DNA from: Variovorax paradoxus
GTDB taxonomy: Bacteria > Pseudomonadota > Gammaproteobacteria > Burkholderiales > Burkholderiaceae_C
Assembly: GCF_018614955.1 (NCBI RefSeq)
Contig: NZ_JAGGNV010000012.1
Span: 1 to 64,000 of the forward strand
DNA: 64,000 bases
Direction of reading: 5' to 3'
In this document: one piece after another, positions 7,989-15,363 of the stretch
Numbering within the stretch: the stretch's first letter is position 1
How the letters are laid out: the number at the start of each line of letters is the position of its first letter
Position numbers and translations under genes: made by a program
The notes under the pieces: model-generated
What the model was told of the DNA's origin: nothing
The model's input: only the letters and a program-made list of their open reading frames with translations
The model's database searches: none

Positions 7989-8966
7989 ATGCAACTCACA
8001 TCTCTGATCAAGATCCTTGCCGTCTCGGCGTCCCTGGCCGCGGTGCCGACCGTGACATCGGCCGAGGCGGCTTACCCGACCCGTGCGATCAAGATCATCG
8101 TGCCCGCCCCGCCGGGCGGCGCGATCGACATGATTGCCCGCGTCGTCGGAGACAAGCTCGCTGTGTCGATGGGTCAACCGGTGATCGTCGACAACAGACC
8201 CGGCGCATCCAACAACCTCGGCACGGACATCCTCGCGAAGTCGGTGCCTGATGGCTACACGATCGGCATCGTGGGTGGCAGCCACAACACCAACAAGTTC
8301 CTGTTCAAGAACCTCGGCTGGGATCCTTCGACGAGCTTCGAGCCCATCGTCTACACCCACGAGGTTCCGCTGGTGTTCGCCATCTACCCACAGCTTCCGG
8401 CCAAGACGCTGCCCGAGTTCGTGGCCTGGATGAAGGCCCATCCGGACGAGGCCAAGGTCGCTACCTCCGGCCGCGGCAGTGCGCAGGAAATGGCGGCCGA
8501 GATGTTCCGCATGGCGAGCGGCGCGCAGATGCTGCTGGTCCCATACAAGGGCTCATCCGCCGCGCACCCGGATCTGCTGGCCGGACGTACCGCGCTCTAC
8601 ATCGACACCATCAGTGCCATCCTGCCGCAGGTGAAGGCCGGCAATGCGCGAGCTGTTGCAGTGTCGACGCGCAGGCGGACACAGTCCCTGCCGGATGTGC
8701 CGACCGCGGACGAACAGGGATTCAAGGGCTACGACGCCAATACGAATGGCGGGTTCCTGGCGCCGGCCGGCACGCCCAAGGCGATCATCGCCAAGCTGAA
8801 TGCGGAGATCAACGCGGCGCTGAAGCTGCCTGATGTGCGGACCAAGCTGGAGGCTGTCGGCATAGAGATACAGGGCGGAACGCCGCAGGCGTACGCTGCG
8901 CTGATCAAGTCCGACCTTGTCAAGTGGGGCAAGGTGGTCAAGGAGGCGGGGATCCAACCGGAGTGA
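7989..8966 (+). CDS. Bug/TctC periplasmic solute-binding protein (2 of 4)
   Basis: A 325-aa protein. The start ATG at 7989 follows a GAAGAGGAG-type ribosome site. A signal peptide ends near Ala-Glu-Ala, then come the Bug motifs: IIVPAPPGGAID, VIVDNRPGASNNLG and DGYTIGIVGG. The ligand loop (PAPPGGAID) differs from the PFPPGGGTD of the first copy, so its ligand may differ. It lies 112 bp after the first Bug gene on the same strand and is probably in the same transcription unit. No membrane transporter subunits are nearby. Confidence 0.93.
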   Translation: MQLTSLIKILAVSASLAAVPTVTSAEAAYPTRAIKIIVPAPPGGAIDMIARVVGDKLAVSMGQPVIVDNRPGASNNLGTDILAKSVPDGYTIGIVGGSHNTNKFLFKNLGWDPSTSFEPIVYTHEVPLVFAIYPQLPAKTLPEFVAWMKAHPDEAKVATSGRGSAQEMAAEMFRMASGAQMLLVPYKGSSAAHPDLLAGRTALYIDTISAILPQVKAGNARAVAVSTRRRTQSLPDVPTADEQGFKGYDANTNGGFLAPAGTPKAIIAKLNAEINAALKLPDVRTKLEAVGIEIQGGTPQAYAALIKSDLVKWGKVVKEAGIQPE

Positions 8967-9217
8967 GTCCGGAAGCGATGGGCTCAGGAGTCAGTCAGGC
9001 CATTTGCGCGACGTCTTCCAAGCCGAAGGGCACGAAGCTCAAGAGCAAAGGCAAAGGTCGCTCAGTTGATGCTCATCTCGGACGTCGGCTCGTGGCCGAA
9101 AACGTGCCTCCGAACAGGACACCTATTTGGTGAAGTAACGGACAGCACTGTAGAGGAAGCATTGCAGTACACAAGTTCGCGACGGCAGCTTTGGGTTCGA
9201 ATGGTTATCGCAGATGC

Positions 9218-9721
9218 CTACCGCGAGTTGCAGAAGGCCTTGGTGTCGTTCTGAGCAACTTCACGATCATATTGGTCGGTTGGCTTGCCGTTGCCGTGCC
9301 GAACAGCTCCGCTAAGAACATCCCGGGCGAGGGCGCATCGTGATGCATCGGTGCCGTGATCTTTTCCATCGGAGAGCGACTTGGGCGATCTTTCCATAGG
9401 TGGTCTGTAAGGCTTTCTCGTCGACGGCTGCGGCGGGTGGGCGAGCTTGCTCTGCGCGCGCAAGTATTCCGAAGGAGTGGAGGTTTGCGGCGGTTCTGGA
9501 GGCGGGGAGATCTTCAGCTCCACTGTTCTGGCATCACCCGCGTCGCCTTTGCGCTCCGTATAGTGCGTCTGGCCTTTTGCATCCACCCATTTGTAGATCT
9601 CTGCATGACTGATGGATGGGAAAAGCAGAGGCGCGAGGAGGGCGCCGAGCACATGCCAACCAGGATTCGAACTTTGCATGCTTCGGCTGGCTGAGATTCT
9701 TGATTGAGTATTCATGCGCAT
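9218..9721 (-). CDS. DUF4124-domain periplasmic protein
   Basis: I place the start at the ATG at 9721; alternatives are 9715 and 9679. The 167-aa product has an N-terminal signal-like hydrophobic stretch ending near SISHA, followed at once by the DUF4124 signature, EIYKWVDAKGQTHYTE. The rest is a Pro-rich, basic and probably disordered tail with two Cys residues near the C-terminus. DUF4124 is a small domain found at the N-terminus of secreted proteobacterial proteins; its role is unknown. It stands alone, convergent with the degenerate sequence following the second Bug gene. Confidence 0.7.
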   Translation of the reverse strand: MRMNTQSRISASRSMQSSNPGWHVLGALLAPLLFPSISHAEIYKWVDAKGQTHYTERKGDAGDARTVELKISPPPEPPQTSTPSEYLRAQSKLAHPPQPSTRKPYRPPMERSPKSLSDGKDHGTDASRCALARDVLSGAVRHGNGKPTDQYDREVAQNDTKAFCNSR

Positions 9722-9835
9722 GGGCTCGTGCGATTTCCGCTGCCGCGCATTCTGCCGGAGCACAGGAACACCGGCTTCAAGCCGATCAGAACTGCGTCTG
9801 GCCGCTACCGGTGTGGTCGTGCGTCTGCATCGCCT

Positions 9836-10183
9836 TCATCGAGGAGCGGCGACGAGATCACCACCCAGGGCTGCGGCGGCCGAAACGGGATAAGGGCCCT
9901 TGCGCCGCACGGCCCGGACGAACTCGATGGCCTGCACCTGCTGCGCACTGTAAGCGGCAGCCGGGCCACCCGGGAAATGCTTGGGGTCCTTGTCCATGGC
10001 GATCAACAGCAGATCGTCGGTCGTCAATGGATCCGAGCCGTGGGCGCGATCCCCCAGCCCGACCTCGAGCGCGAAGGCCCATTCCGCCGGTGCCGCCGGA
10101 TCCTTGCGCAGCATGCGCGCCGCGAGCTTCGCGGCATGGGGACTCAGCCGGGCGATCATTGCAAAACATTCATCCAGATCCAC
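9836..10183 (-). CDS. Hypothetical 115-aa protein
   Basis: The frame extends upstream, but a strong ribosome site GGAGGT sits four bases before the GTG at 10183, with a stop just ahead in another frame, so I start there. The product is an amphipathic, Ala-rich soluble protein (N-terminus MDLDECFAMIARLSP) with no signal peptide and no family I recognise. It has a conserved-looking middle with DPLTTDDLLLIAMDKD and a basic segment near the end. It is divergent from the SnoaL-like gene. Confidence 0.6.
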   Translation of the reverse strand: MDLDECFAMIARLSPHAAKLAARMLRKDPAAPAEWAFALEVGLGDRAHGSDPLTTDDLLLIAMDKDPKHFPGGPAAAYSAQQVQAIEFVRAVRRKGPYPVSAAAALGGDLVAAPR

Positions 10184-10248
10184 GCTGACCTCCAAAGTTA
10201 GCCGGGGGATGCTGCCAGCCTCAGCGAAATCGGCTGTAGGCGGCTTCC

Positions 10249-10299
10249 GTTTTCCGGCGTCGGCTTTGCACGCGCTACTGCTGCGCGGGCCCGGAAAAC
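10249..10299. repeat. 9-bp perfect inverted repeat GTTTTCCGG / CCGGAAAAC
   Basis: Two perfect 9-bp arms (10249-10257 and 10291-10299) are separated by 33 bases in the space between two divergent genes. There is no T tract after it. It could be a regulator site for the divergent promoters or a chance structure in GC-rich DNA. Confidence 0.4.
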
Positions 10300-10368
10300 T
10301 GATTTCCGCTCGCGCCCTTGCGCCGGCCGGCCGCCTTGCGCAAACTCCGGCGCCACCAAGGAGACGAC

Positions 10369-10974
10369 ATGGATGAGACACTGCAGCAGGAACTGCTGAT
10401 CCGCCGGCTGGTGGAGCGCTGGGCGGTCTGGCGCGACGCCGGCGACTGGGCGCGCTTCGCCACCGTGTGGCATCCCGAGGGCGTGATGATGGCCACCTGG
10501 TTCCAGGGCCCGTTCCGCGAGTTCATCCGCGTCACCCAGGAAGGCTGGGCCAAGGGCGTGAGCATCCTGCACTTCCTGGGCGGCTCGGCCATCGAGGTGG
10601 CGGGCGAGCGCGCCATCGCGCAGACCAAGATGACCATCTCGCAGCGCGGCATGGTGGAAGGCGTGCTCTGCGACGTGGTGTGCACCGGCCGCTTCTACGA
10701 CTTCATCGTCAGGCACGAAGGCGAATGGAAACTGCTGCATCGCCAGCCGATCTACGAGAAGGACCGCATCGATCCAGTGGATCCTGCCTCCACCGTCGAG
10801 CTCGATGCCGAAGCGCTGGCGAAGTTTCCCGAGGGCTACCGGCATCTGGCCTACATCCAGACCCGCATCGGCTACAAGGTCAAGCTCGACATGCCCATGC
10901 TCAAGGGCGAGGCGGTCGAGGCGCTGTACCGCGGCGGCGCCGCGTGGCTCGCCGGCGGCGCGCTCGAGCGCTGA
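10369..10974 (+). CDS. SnoaL/NTF2-like protein
   Basis: The ATG at 10369 has a clear AAGGAGA ribosome site; the frame is open further left without one. The 201-aa product shows the NTF2-like cone fold pattern: an N-terminal helix (LLIRRLVERWAVWRDAGDWARF), then W-HPEGVMMATW, HFLGGSAIEV, and a long strand ending in W-KLLHRQPIYEKD. Members act as isomerases, dehydratases or hydroxylases on small organic acids, or are non-catalytic. It is 15 bases upstream of a Bug receptor gene, which suggests one operon handling a common small molecule. The exact reaction is not visible. Confidence 0.8.
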   Translation: MDETLQQELLIRRLVERWAVWRDAGDWARFATVWHPEGVMMATWFQGPFREFIRVTQEGWAKGVSILHFLGGSAIEVAGERAIAQTKMTISQRGMVEGVLCDVVCTGRFYDFIVRHEGEWKLLHRQPIYEKDRIDPVDPASTVELDAEALAKFPEGYRHLAYIQTRIGYKVKLDMPMLKGEAVEALYRGGAAWLAGGALER

Positions 10975-10989
10975 GCCCGGCAGCGCGCC

Positions 10990-11967
10990 ATGGATCACAG
11001 CCTCACCCGCCGCGCGGCGCTCGGTGCCGCGCTGGCCTTCACCGCATGCGCTGCCATCGCACAGGGCGGCTACCCCGACCATCCGCTGCGCATCGTCGTG
11101 CCGCAACCGGCGGGCGGCGGCTTCGACTTCGTTGCGCGCACGCTCGCCGACCGCCTGGGCAAGCAACTGGGCCAGCCGGTAGTGGTCGAGAACCGTCCTG
11201 GCTCGGGCACGGTGATCGGCACCGATCTGGTCGCCAAGGCGCCGGCGGACGGCTACACGCTGCTGCTGGGTTCGGTATCGAACCTGGCCCTCAACATGGG
11301 GATGTACCGCAACCTGCCCTACGACAGCCTGCGCGACTTCGAGCCGCTGGGCCTGGCTGTGGCCTACAGCTACACGCTGATGGCGCGCAAGGAGCTGCCG
11401 CAAGCCACGCTGAAGGAAATGATCGCCTACGCCAAGGCCCATCCGAAGAAGCTCAACTACGCATCGGCCGGCAACGGCTCGGGCCAGCATGTGATCGCCG
11501 CGGCGCTGTGGCATGCGGCAGGCGTGGAGCTGACACACGTGCCCTACCGCGGCGCACAGGCGGCCTACCAGGACCTGATCGGCGGCCGCGTCGACCTGTT
11601 CTTCGATCTCTCGTCGACCGCCCGCACCCAGATCGATGCCGGCACGGTGCGCGCGCTCGCGGTGTCCGGTGCGGCACGCATGCCGACGCAGCCGGACATC
11701 CCGACCATCGCGCAGACCGGCGCGACGCAGTTGGAACTCGAATCGTGGTTCGGCCTCTTCGCGCCGGCGAAGACGCCGCCCGCCATCCTGGAGCGCCTGC
11801 GCACCGAGCTCGCACGCGTGATCGCGATGCCGGAAGTGACCGAGACCTTCCGCAAGGCCGGCGGCAAGCCGCTCGCCCTTTCGGCCGCCGACACGCGCGC
11901 GCTGGTGCAGAAGGACGTGGAGCGCTGGAGCCGGACCGTGCGCGAGCTCGACATCCGGCCCGAATGA
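10990..11967 (+). CDS. Bug/TctC periplasmic solute-binding protein (3 of 4)
   Basis: A 325-aa protein with a signal peptide containing a twin Arg (SLTRRAALGAALA), so Tat export is possible. The Bug motifs follow: IVVPQPAGGGFDF, VVVENRPGSGTVIG and DGYTLLLGSV. It is 15 bases after the SnoaL-like gene and ends four bases before the convergent acdS stop. The ligand is unknown. Like the other copies it has no TctAB partner here. Confidence 0.92.
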   Translation: MDHSLTRRAALGAALAFTACAAIAQGGYPDHPLRIVVPQPAGGGFDFVARTLADRLGKQLGQPVVVENRPGSGTVIGTDLVAKAPADGYTLLLGSVSNLALNMGMYRNLPYDSLRDFEPLGLAVAYSYTLMARKELPQATLKEMIAYAKAHPKKLNYASAGNGSGQHVIAAALWHAAGVELTHVPYRGAQAAYQDLIGGRVDLFFDLSSTARTQIDAGTVRALAVSGAARMPTQPDIPTIAQTGATQLELESWFGLFAPAKTPPAILERLRTELARVIAMPEVTETFRKAGGKPLALSAADTRALVQKDVERWSRTVRELDIRPE

Positions 11968-11971
11968 GCGC

Positions 11972-12988
11972 TCAGCCGTTGCGGAACAGGAAGCTGTAGG
12001 CATTGAGCGCCGGCACGCCGCCCAGGTGGGCATAGAGCACCTTCGAGCCCGGTGCGAACTCGCCGCGGCGCACCTTGTCGATCATTCCGTGCATCGACTT
12101 GCCCTCGTACACCGGGTCGGTCAGCATGCCTTCCTGCCGTGCGCAGAGGCGGATGGCTTCCAGCGTGCCTTCGTTGGGAAGCCCGTATTCGGGGCCGCCG
12201 TAGCGCGTGTCGAGCAACACGTCCTCTTCGGTGATGTCGCGGGGGAGCCCGACGAGCTCGGCAGTGCTGCGCGCGATGCGCAGGATCTGCGCCCGGGTCT
12301 GCTCGGGCTTGGCCGATGCGTCGATGCCGATGACGCGGTCCGCACGGCCGTCGGCGGCGAAGCCGACCACCATGCCGGCCTGTGTGCTGCCGGTGACCGA
12401 GCAGACCACGATGTAGTCGAACTTGAAGCCCAGCTCGGCCTCCTGTGCGCGCACCTCCTCGGCGAAGCCGACGAAGCCCAGCCCGCCGTAAGGATGCTCC
12501 GAGCAGCCGGCCGGGATCGGGAAGGGCTTGCCGCCGGCCTTGCGCACATCCTCCATGGCCTGCTCCCAGCTCGGGCGGATGCCGATGTCGAAGCCGGCGG
12601 CGTCCAGGCGCACATCGGCGCCGAGGATGCGCGACATCTCGATGTTGCCCACGCGGTCGTAGACGGCATCCGAATAGTTGACCCAGTTCTCCTGCACCAG
12701 CACGCACTTCATGCCCAGATGCGCGGCGACGGCGGCGACCTGGCGCGTCTGGTTCGACTGGATGCCGCCGATGGACACCAGCGTGTCGCAGCCCTGGGCC
12801 AGCGCCTCGGGGATCAGGTACTCGAGCTTGCGCGTCTTGTTGCCGCCGAAGGCCAGGCCGCTGTTGCAGTCCTCGCGCTTGGCGTAGAGATCGACCTTGC
12901 CGCCCAGGTGCGCGCTCAGGCGCTTGAGCGGTTGGATCGGCGTGGGGCCGAAGGTCAGCGGATAACGGGGATAGCGGCTCAGGTTCAT
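11972..12988 (-). CDS. acdS: 1-aminocyclopropane-1-carboxylate (ACC) deaminase
   Basis: It converts the plant ethylene precursor ACC to 2-oxobutyrate and ammonia, using PLP in the cytoplasm. I start at the ATG at 12988 (GGAG ribosome site); this gives 338 aa, the usual length of the enzyme. Every diagnostic residue of the family falls at its textbook number: Lys51 (PLP), Ser78, Tyr294, Glu295 and Leu322. Glu295 and Leu322 separate true ACC deaminase from the related D-cysteine desulfhydrase. It is divergent from an Lrp-type regulator, the known acdS/acdR arrangement. It may let the organism use ACC as nitrogen source and lower plant ethylene. Confidence 0.97.
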   Translation of the reverse strand: MNLSRYPRYPLTFGPTPIQPLKRLSAHLGGKVDLYAKREDCNSGLAFGGNKTRKLEYLIPEALAQGCDTLVSIGGIQSNQTRQVAAVAAHLGMKCVLVQENWVNYSDAVYDRVGNIEMSRILGADVRLDAAGFDIGIRPSWEQAMEDVRKAGGKPFPIPAGCSEHPYGGLGFVGFAEEVRAQEAELGFKFDYIVVCSVTGSTQAGMVVGFAADGRADRVIGIDASAKPEQTRAQILRIARSTAELVGLPRDITEEDVLLDTRYGGPEYGLPNEGTLEAIRLCARQEGMLTDPVYEGKSMHGMIDKVRRGEFAPGSKVLYAHLGGVPALNAYSFLFRNG

Positions 12989-13037
12989 GGCGTGCTCCGT
13001 GGGTGCGGCGATGGAGCCATCGTAGAAAGAAGTATGG

Positions 13038-13053
13038 TTCACAGGGTTGTGAA
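13038..13053. promoter_or_regulatory. Candidate AcdR/Lrp operator
   Basis: A 16-bp dyad TTCAC-N6-GTGAA lies in the 127-bp space between acdS and acdR, 50 bases from the acdS start codon. In related bacteria an Lrp-type AcdR protein controls acdS from this interval. The assignment to AcdR is inference from position. Confidence 0.5.
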
Positions 13054-13115
13054 AATTCGTCTTTCAACGCACCATCGGCCTCCTTCTGCTCCATTCTTCA
13101 GCGTTTGATTTCACG

Positions 13116-13625
13116 ATGGCTCGAATTCAAGCAACAAAAGTGCGTGGCGCGCCGGAGGCGCCGCCTGCGCTCGACCGCACCGACAAATCAATCCTTCGGG
13201 CACTGCAGCGCGATGCCTCGATCTCCAACGTAGTGCTGGCCGCCAAGGTCCATCTGAGCCCGCCGGCCTGCCTGCGCCGCGTCGATCGGCTGAAGCGCTC
13301 GGGATTGATCGGCGCGACGGTCGCGCTCCTGAACCCGAAGGCGCTGGGCGCCGGCATGCTGGTGATGATCGGCGTGGTGCTCGACCGCTCGACGCCCGAA
13401 TCCTTCAGCGCCTTCGAGAAGGCGGCGGTGAAGATCTCCGGCTGCATGGAGTGCCACGTCGTGACCGGCGAGTTCGACTACTTCATGCTCGTGCGCACCG
13501 CCGACAGCGAGAGCTTCAACCGGCTGCACGCCGAGCAGCTGCTCTACCTGCCGGGCGTGCGGCAGATCCGATCCTTCATGGTGCTCAAGCAGGTGCTGTC
13601 GACGACGCAGATTCCGCTGCCGTGA
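13116..13625 (+). CDS. acdR: Lrp/AsnC-family regulator, probable AcdR
   Basis: A 169-aa regulator. After a short basic tail, the Lrp HTH (about residues 19-66, LDRTDKSILRALQRDASIS through CLRRVDRLKRSGLI) is followed by the RAM ligand-binding domain, including GCMECHVVTGEFDYFMLV, the usual Lrp effector-site segment. It sits divergent to acdS, and Lrp-type AcdR is the known regulator of acdS. The effector is not visible in sequence; a small amino acid or ACC-related ligand is plausible. Two Cys in the effector loop are typical of some AsnC members. Confidence 0.88.
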   Translation: MARIQATKVRGAPEAPPALDRTDKSILRALQRDASISNVVLAAKVHLSPPACLRRVDRLKRSGLIGATVALLNPKALGAGMLVMIGVVLDRSTPESFSAFEKAAVKISGCMECHVVTGEFDYFMLVRTADSESFNRLHAEQLLYLPGVRQIRSFMVLKQVLSTTQIPLP

Positions 13626-13652
13626 TTCAGGCCGGTGCGTCGAACCGCTCGC

Positions 13653-15236
13653 TCATAGTTGGTCAGTGGGCACGAACCAGGAAAACAGCAGCAGCTGCAG
13701 CCGCGTCAGCAGGCTCGAGTCGGGCTCGTCGTCGAGCACCTCGTTGGTCTCGTCGCCGGTGCCCACCCATTGCACGCTCTGGCCGTCGGGCTTGAGGACC
13801 ACGCGGTAGACGCCCTCGATGTCGTCCAGCAGGTAGGCATAGAGCAGCGCCTGCGTGAGCTCGAAGCTGTGCACGCGTACGCCGAACTCGGTGTTGAGCC
13901 GTTCGGAGCGCGGGTCGAGGTTCATCGAGCCGAGCAGCACCCATTCGCGGTCGATCAGGGCCAGCTTGGCATGCAACCGGCCGCGGGCCTGGCGCAGCAG
14001 GCGGCGGATCTGCGTGTTGCGCTTCAGCTGCTGCGTGCTGACCTCGAGCAGTTCCACGCCGGTCTGAAGCAGCGCGACGCGGTAGCGGTTGTAGTTGACG
14101 TTGACCAGCGGCTCGTCGCTGTCGGCCAGCGAATTGGTGATGATGGTGATGCGCAGGCCGCGCGCGCGGGCGGCGCGAATCCGCTCCATGCCCTCGTCGC
14201 CGGGGATGAAGTAGGGCGAGACCACCAGCACCTGCGACTTGGCGGTTGCCATCGTGGTGTACCAGCGCCGCGCGAGCGTCTCCGTGCCGGGCGGCCGGGC
14301 GCCGAGCGCCTTGTTCGGGCTGTCGGCCAGGGCCTGGGCCTCGGCGCGCATCCAGCGCAGCTCGCCGCGCGCGAGCTGTTCGCCGAGGGGCGGCTCGCTG
14401 AGGATGTCGCTCTCCGGCGGCGCATCGGGCCAGGGCGCGTGCTGCGCCGAGGTGGCGAGTTCGAACTCGGCCGCCAGCTTCTCGTGCGGGTCGGCCGTGC
14501 GCACCATGCGCTGCAACGGGTAGACCACGTCGCTGTTCCAGTAGTCGTCGAAGATGCGCGCGGACTGCGGTACCACCGGGCCGGCCATCAGCAGCTCGAA
14601 GTCAATGAAGTTCGCGCCTTCGCTGCGCAGGAAGTACTCGTCCGCGAGGTTGCGCCCGCCCGCGATCGCGATGGCGCCGTCGGCGATGAAGAGCTTGTTG
14701 TGCATGCGGTGGTTGAGCCGCTTGAAGTCGGTGAAGAAATCCAGCCAGCGCGTGGCCGTGTGCTCGCGCCCGTTCACGAAAGGGTTGAACAGGCGCACCT
14801 CGGCCTTCGGCTCGGCGGCCAGCGCCAGCAGCAGGCGGTCGAGCCCGCCCGTGTAGAAGTCGTCGAGCAGGAGGCGCACCCGCACGCCGCGCCGGGCGGC
14901 ATCGCGCAGCTCGCGCAGGATCAGGAGGCCGGTCTTGTCCTTGCCGAGCTGGTAGGACTGCACGTCCAGCGACGCCTGCGCGCGGCGGATCAGTTCGAGC
15001 CTTGCATCCAGCGCGAAGCTGGCCTGGGGCAGGGGCCGCACGGCCGACAGGCCGTCGGGCTTGGCGTTGAAGGGGGCGACGATGCGGCCGAGTTCGGTCT
15101 GCGCGGAGACAGGTATCGCCAGCTCGGATGCCTGGGGCTCCCGCGGCGGCAGGCCGGCGCAGCCGGCCGCAAGACATGCCAGACCCAAGGCGGCACGCCG
15201 CAGCAACGGCAGAAGACGGGCGAGAAGGTCTGGCAT
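13653..15236 (-). CDS. PLD-superfamily lipoprotein, ClsC-like
   Basis: A 527-aa protein with an N-terminal hydrophobic segment and a lipobox ending at Cys26 (LAAGC). It carries two HKD motifs: His179/Lys181/Asp186 (the HNK motif followed by AGGRN) and His422/Lys424/Asp429 (HAK motif, then LGSMNLDPRS). These form the phosphatidyl-transferase active site shared by cardiolipin synthase C and related enzymes. The likely role is phospholipid transfer or hydrolysis at the envelope. It is convergent with acdR and divergent from a TonB receptor. It could also be a PLD-type phosphodiesterase rather than a true cardiolipin synthase; there is no ymdB partner next to it. Confidence 0.87.
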   Translation of the reverse strand: MPDLLARLLPLLRRAALGLACLAAGCAGLPPREPQASELAIPVSAQTELGRIVAPFNAKPDGLSAVRPLPQASFALDARLELIRRAQASLDVQSYQLGKDKTGLLILRELRDAARRGVRVRLLLDDFYTGGLDRLLLALAAEPKAEVRLFNPFVNGREHTATRWLDFFTDFKRLNHRMHNKLFIADGAIAIAGGRNLADEYFLRSEGANFIDFELLMAGPVVPQSARIFDDYWNSDVVYPLQRMVRTADPHEKLAAEFELATSAQHAPWPDAPPESDILSEPPLGEQLARGELRWMRAEAQALADSPNKALGARPPGTETLARRWYTTMATAKSQVLVVSPYFIPGDEGMERIRAARARGLRITIITNSLADSDEPLVNVNYNRYRVALLQTGVELLEVSTQQLKRNTQIRRLLRQARGRLHAKLALIDREWVLLGSMNLDPRSERLNTEFGVRVHSFELTQALLYAYLLDDIEGVYRVVLKPDGQSVQWVGTGDETNEVLDDEPDSSLLTRLQLLLFSWFVPTDQL

Positions 15237-15322
15237 GGCGCGGGACGGATGGTAGCCGCGCGACCGGGCTTAAAGGAGCAGCCCGTCTGAAGGGATTGTT
15301 GAGTTTTCATTTAATTCACTAA

Positions 15323-15341
15323 TAGAATGCGAATCACTCTT
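15323..15341 (+). promoter_or_regulatory. Fur-box-like sequence
   Basis: TAGAATGCGAATCACTCTT matches 12 of 19 positions of the classical Fur box by my own alignment. It lies 23 bases upstream of the TTG start of the TonB receptor gene, in the position expected for iron-dependent repression. Confidence 0.55.
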
Positions 15342-15363
15342 AACAAGATTACGGGATGAGGGT

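Noticed and set aside
8967..9217. Two small plus-strand frames after the second Bug gene (8924-9133, 9066-9254)
   Set aside because: No ribosome site or family; they overlap each other and look like degenerate intergenic sequence.
11565..13094. 509-codon minus-strand frame over acdS
   Set aside because: A shadow in another frame of acdS; Arg/Pro-rich translation without domains.
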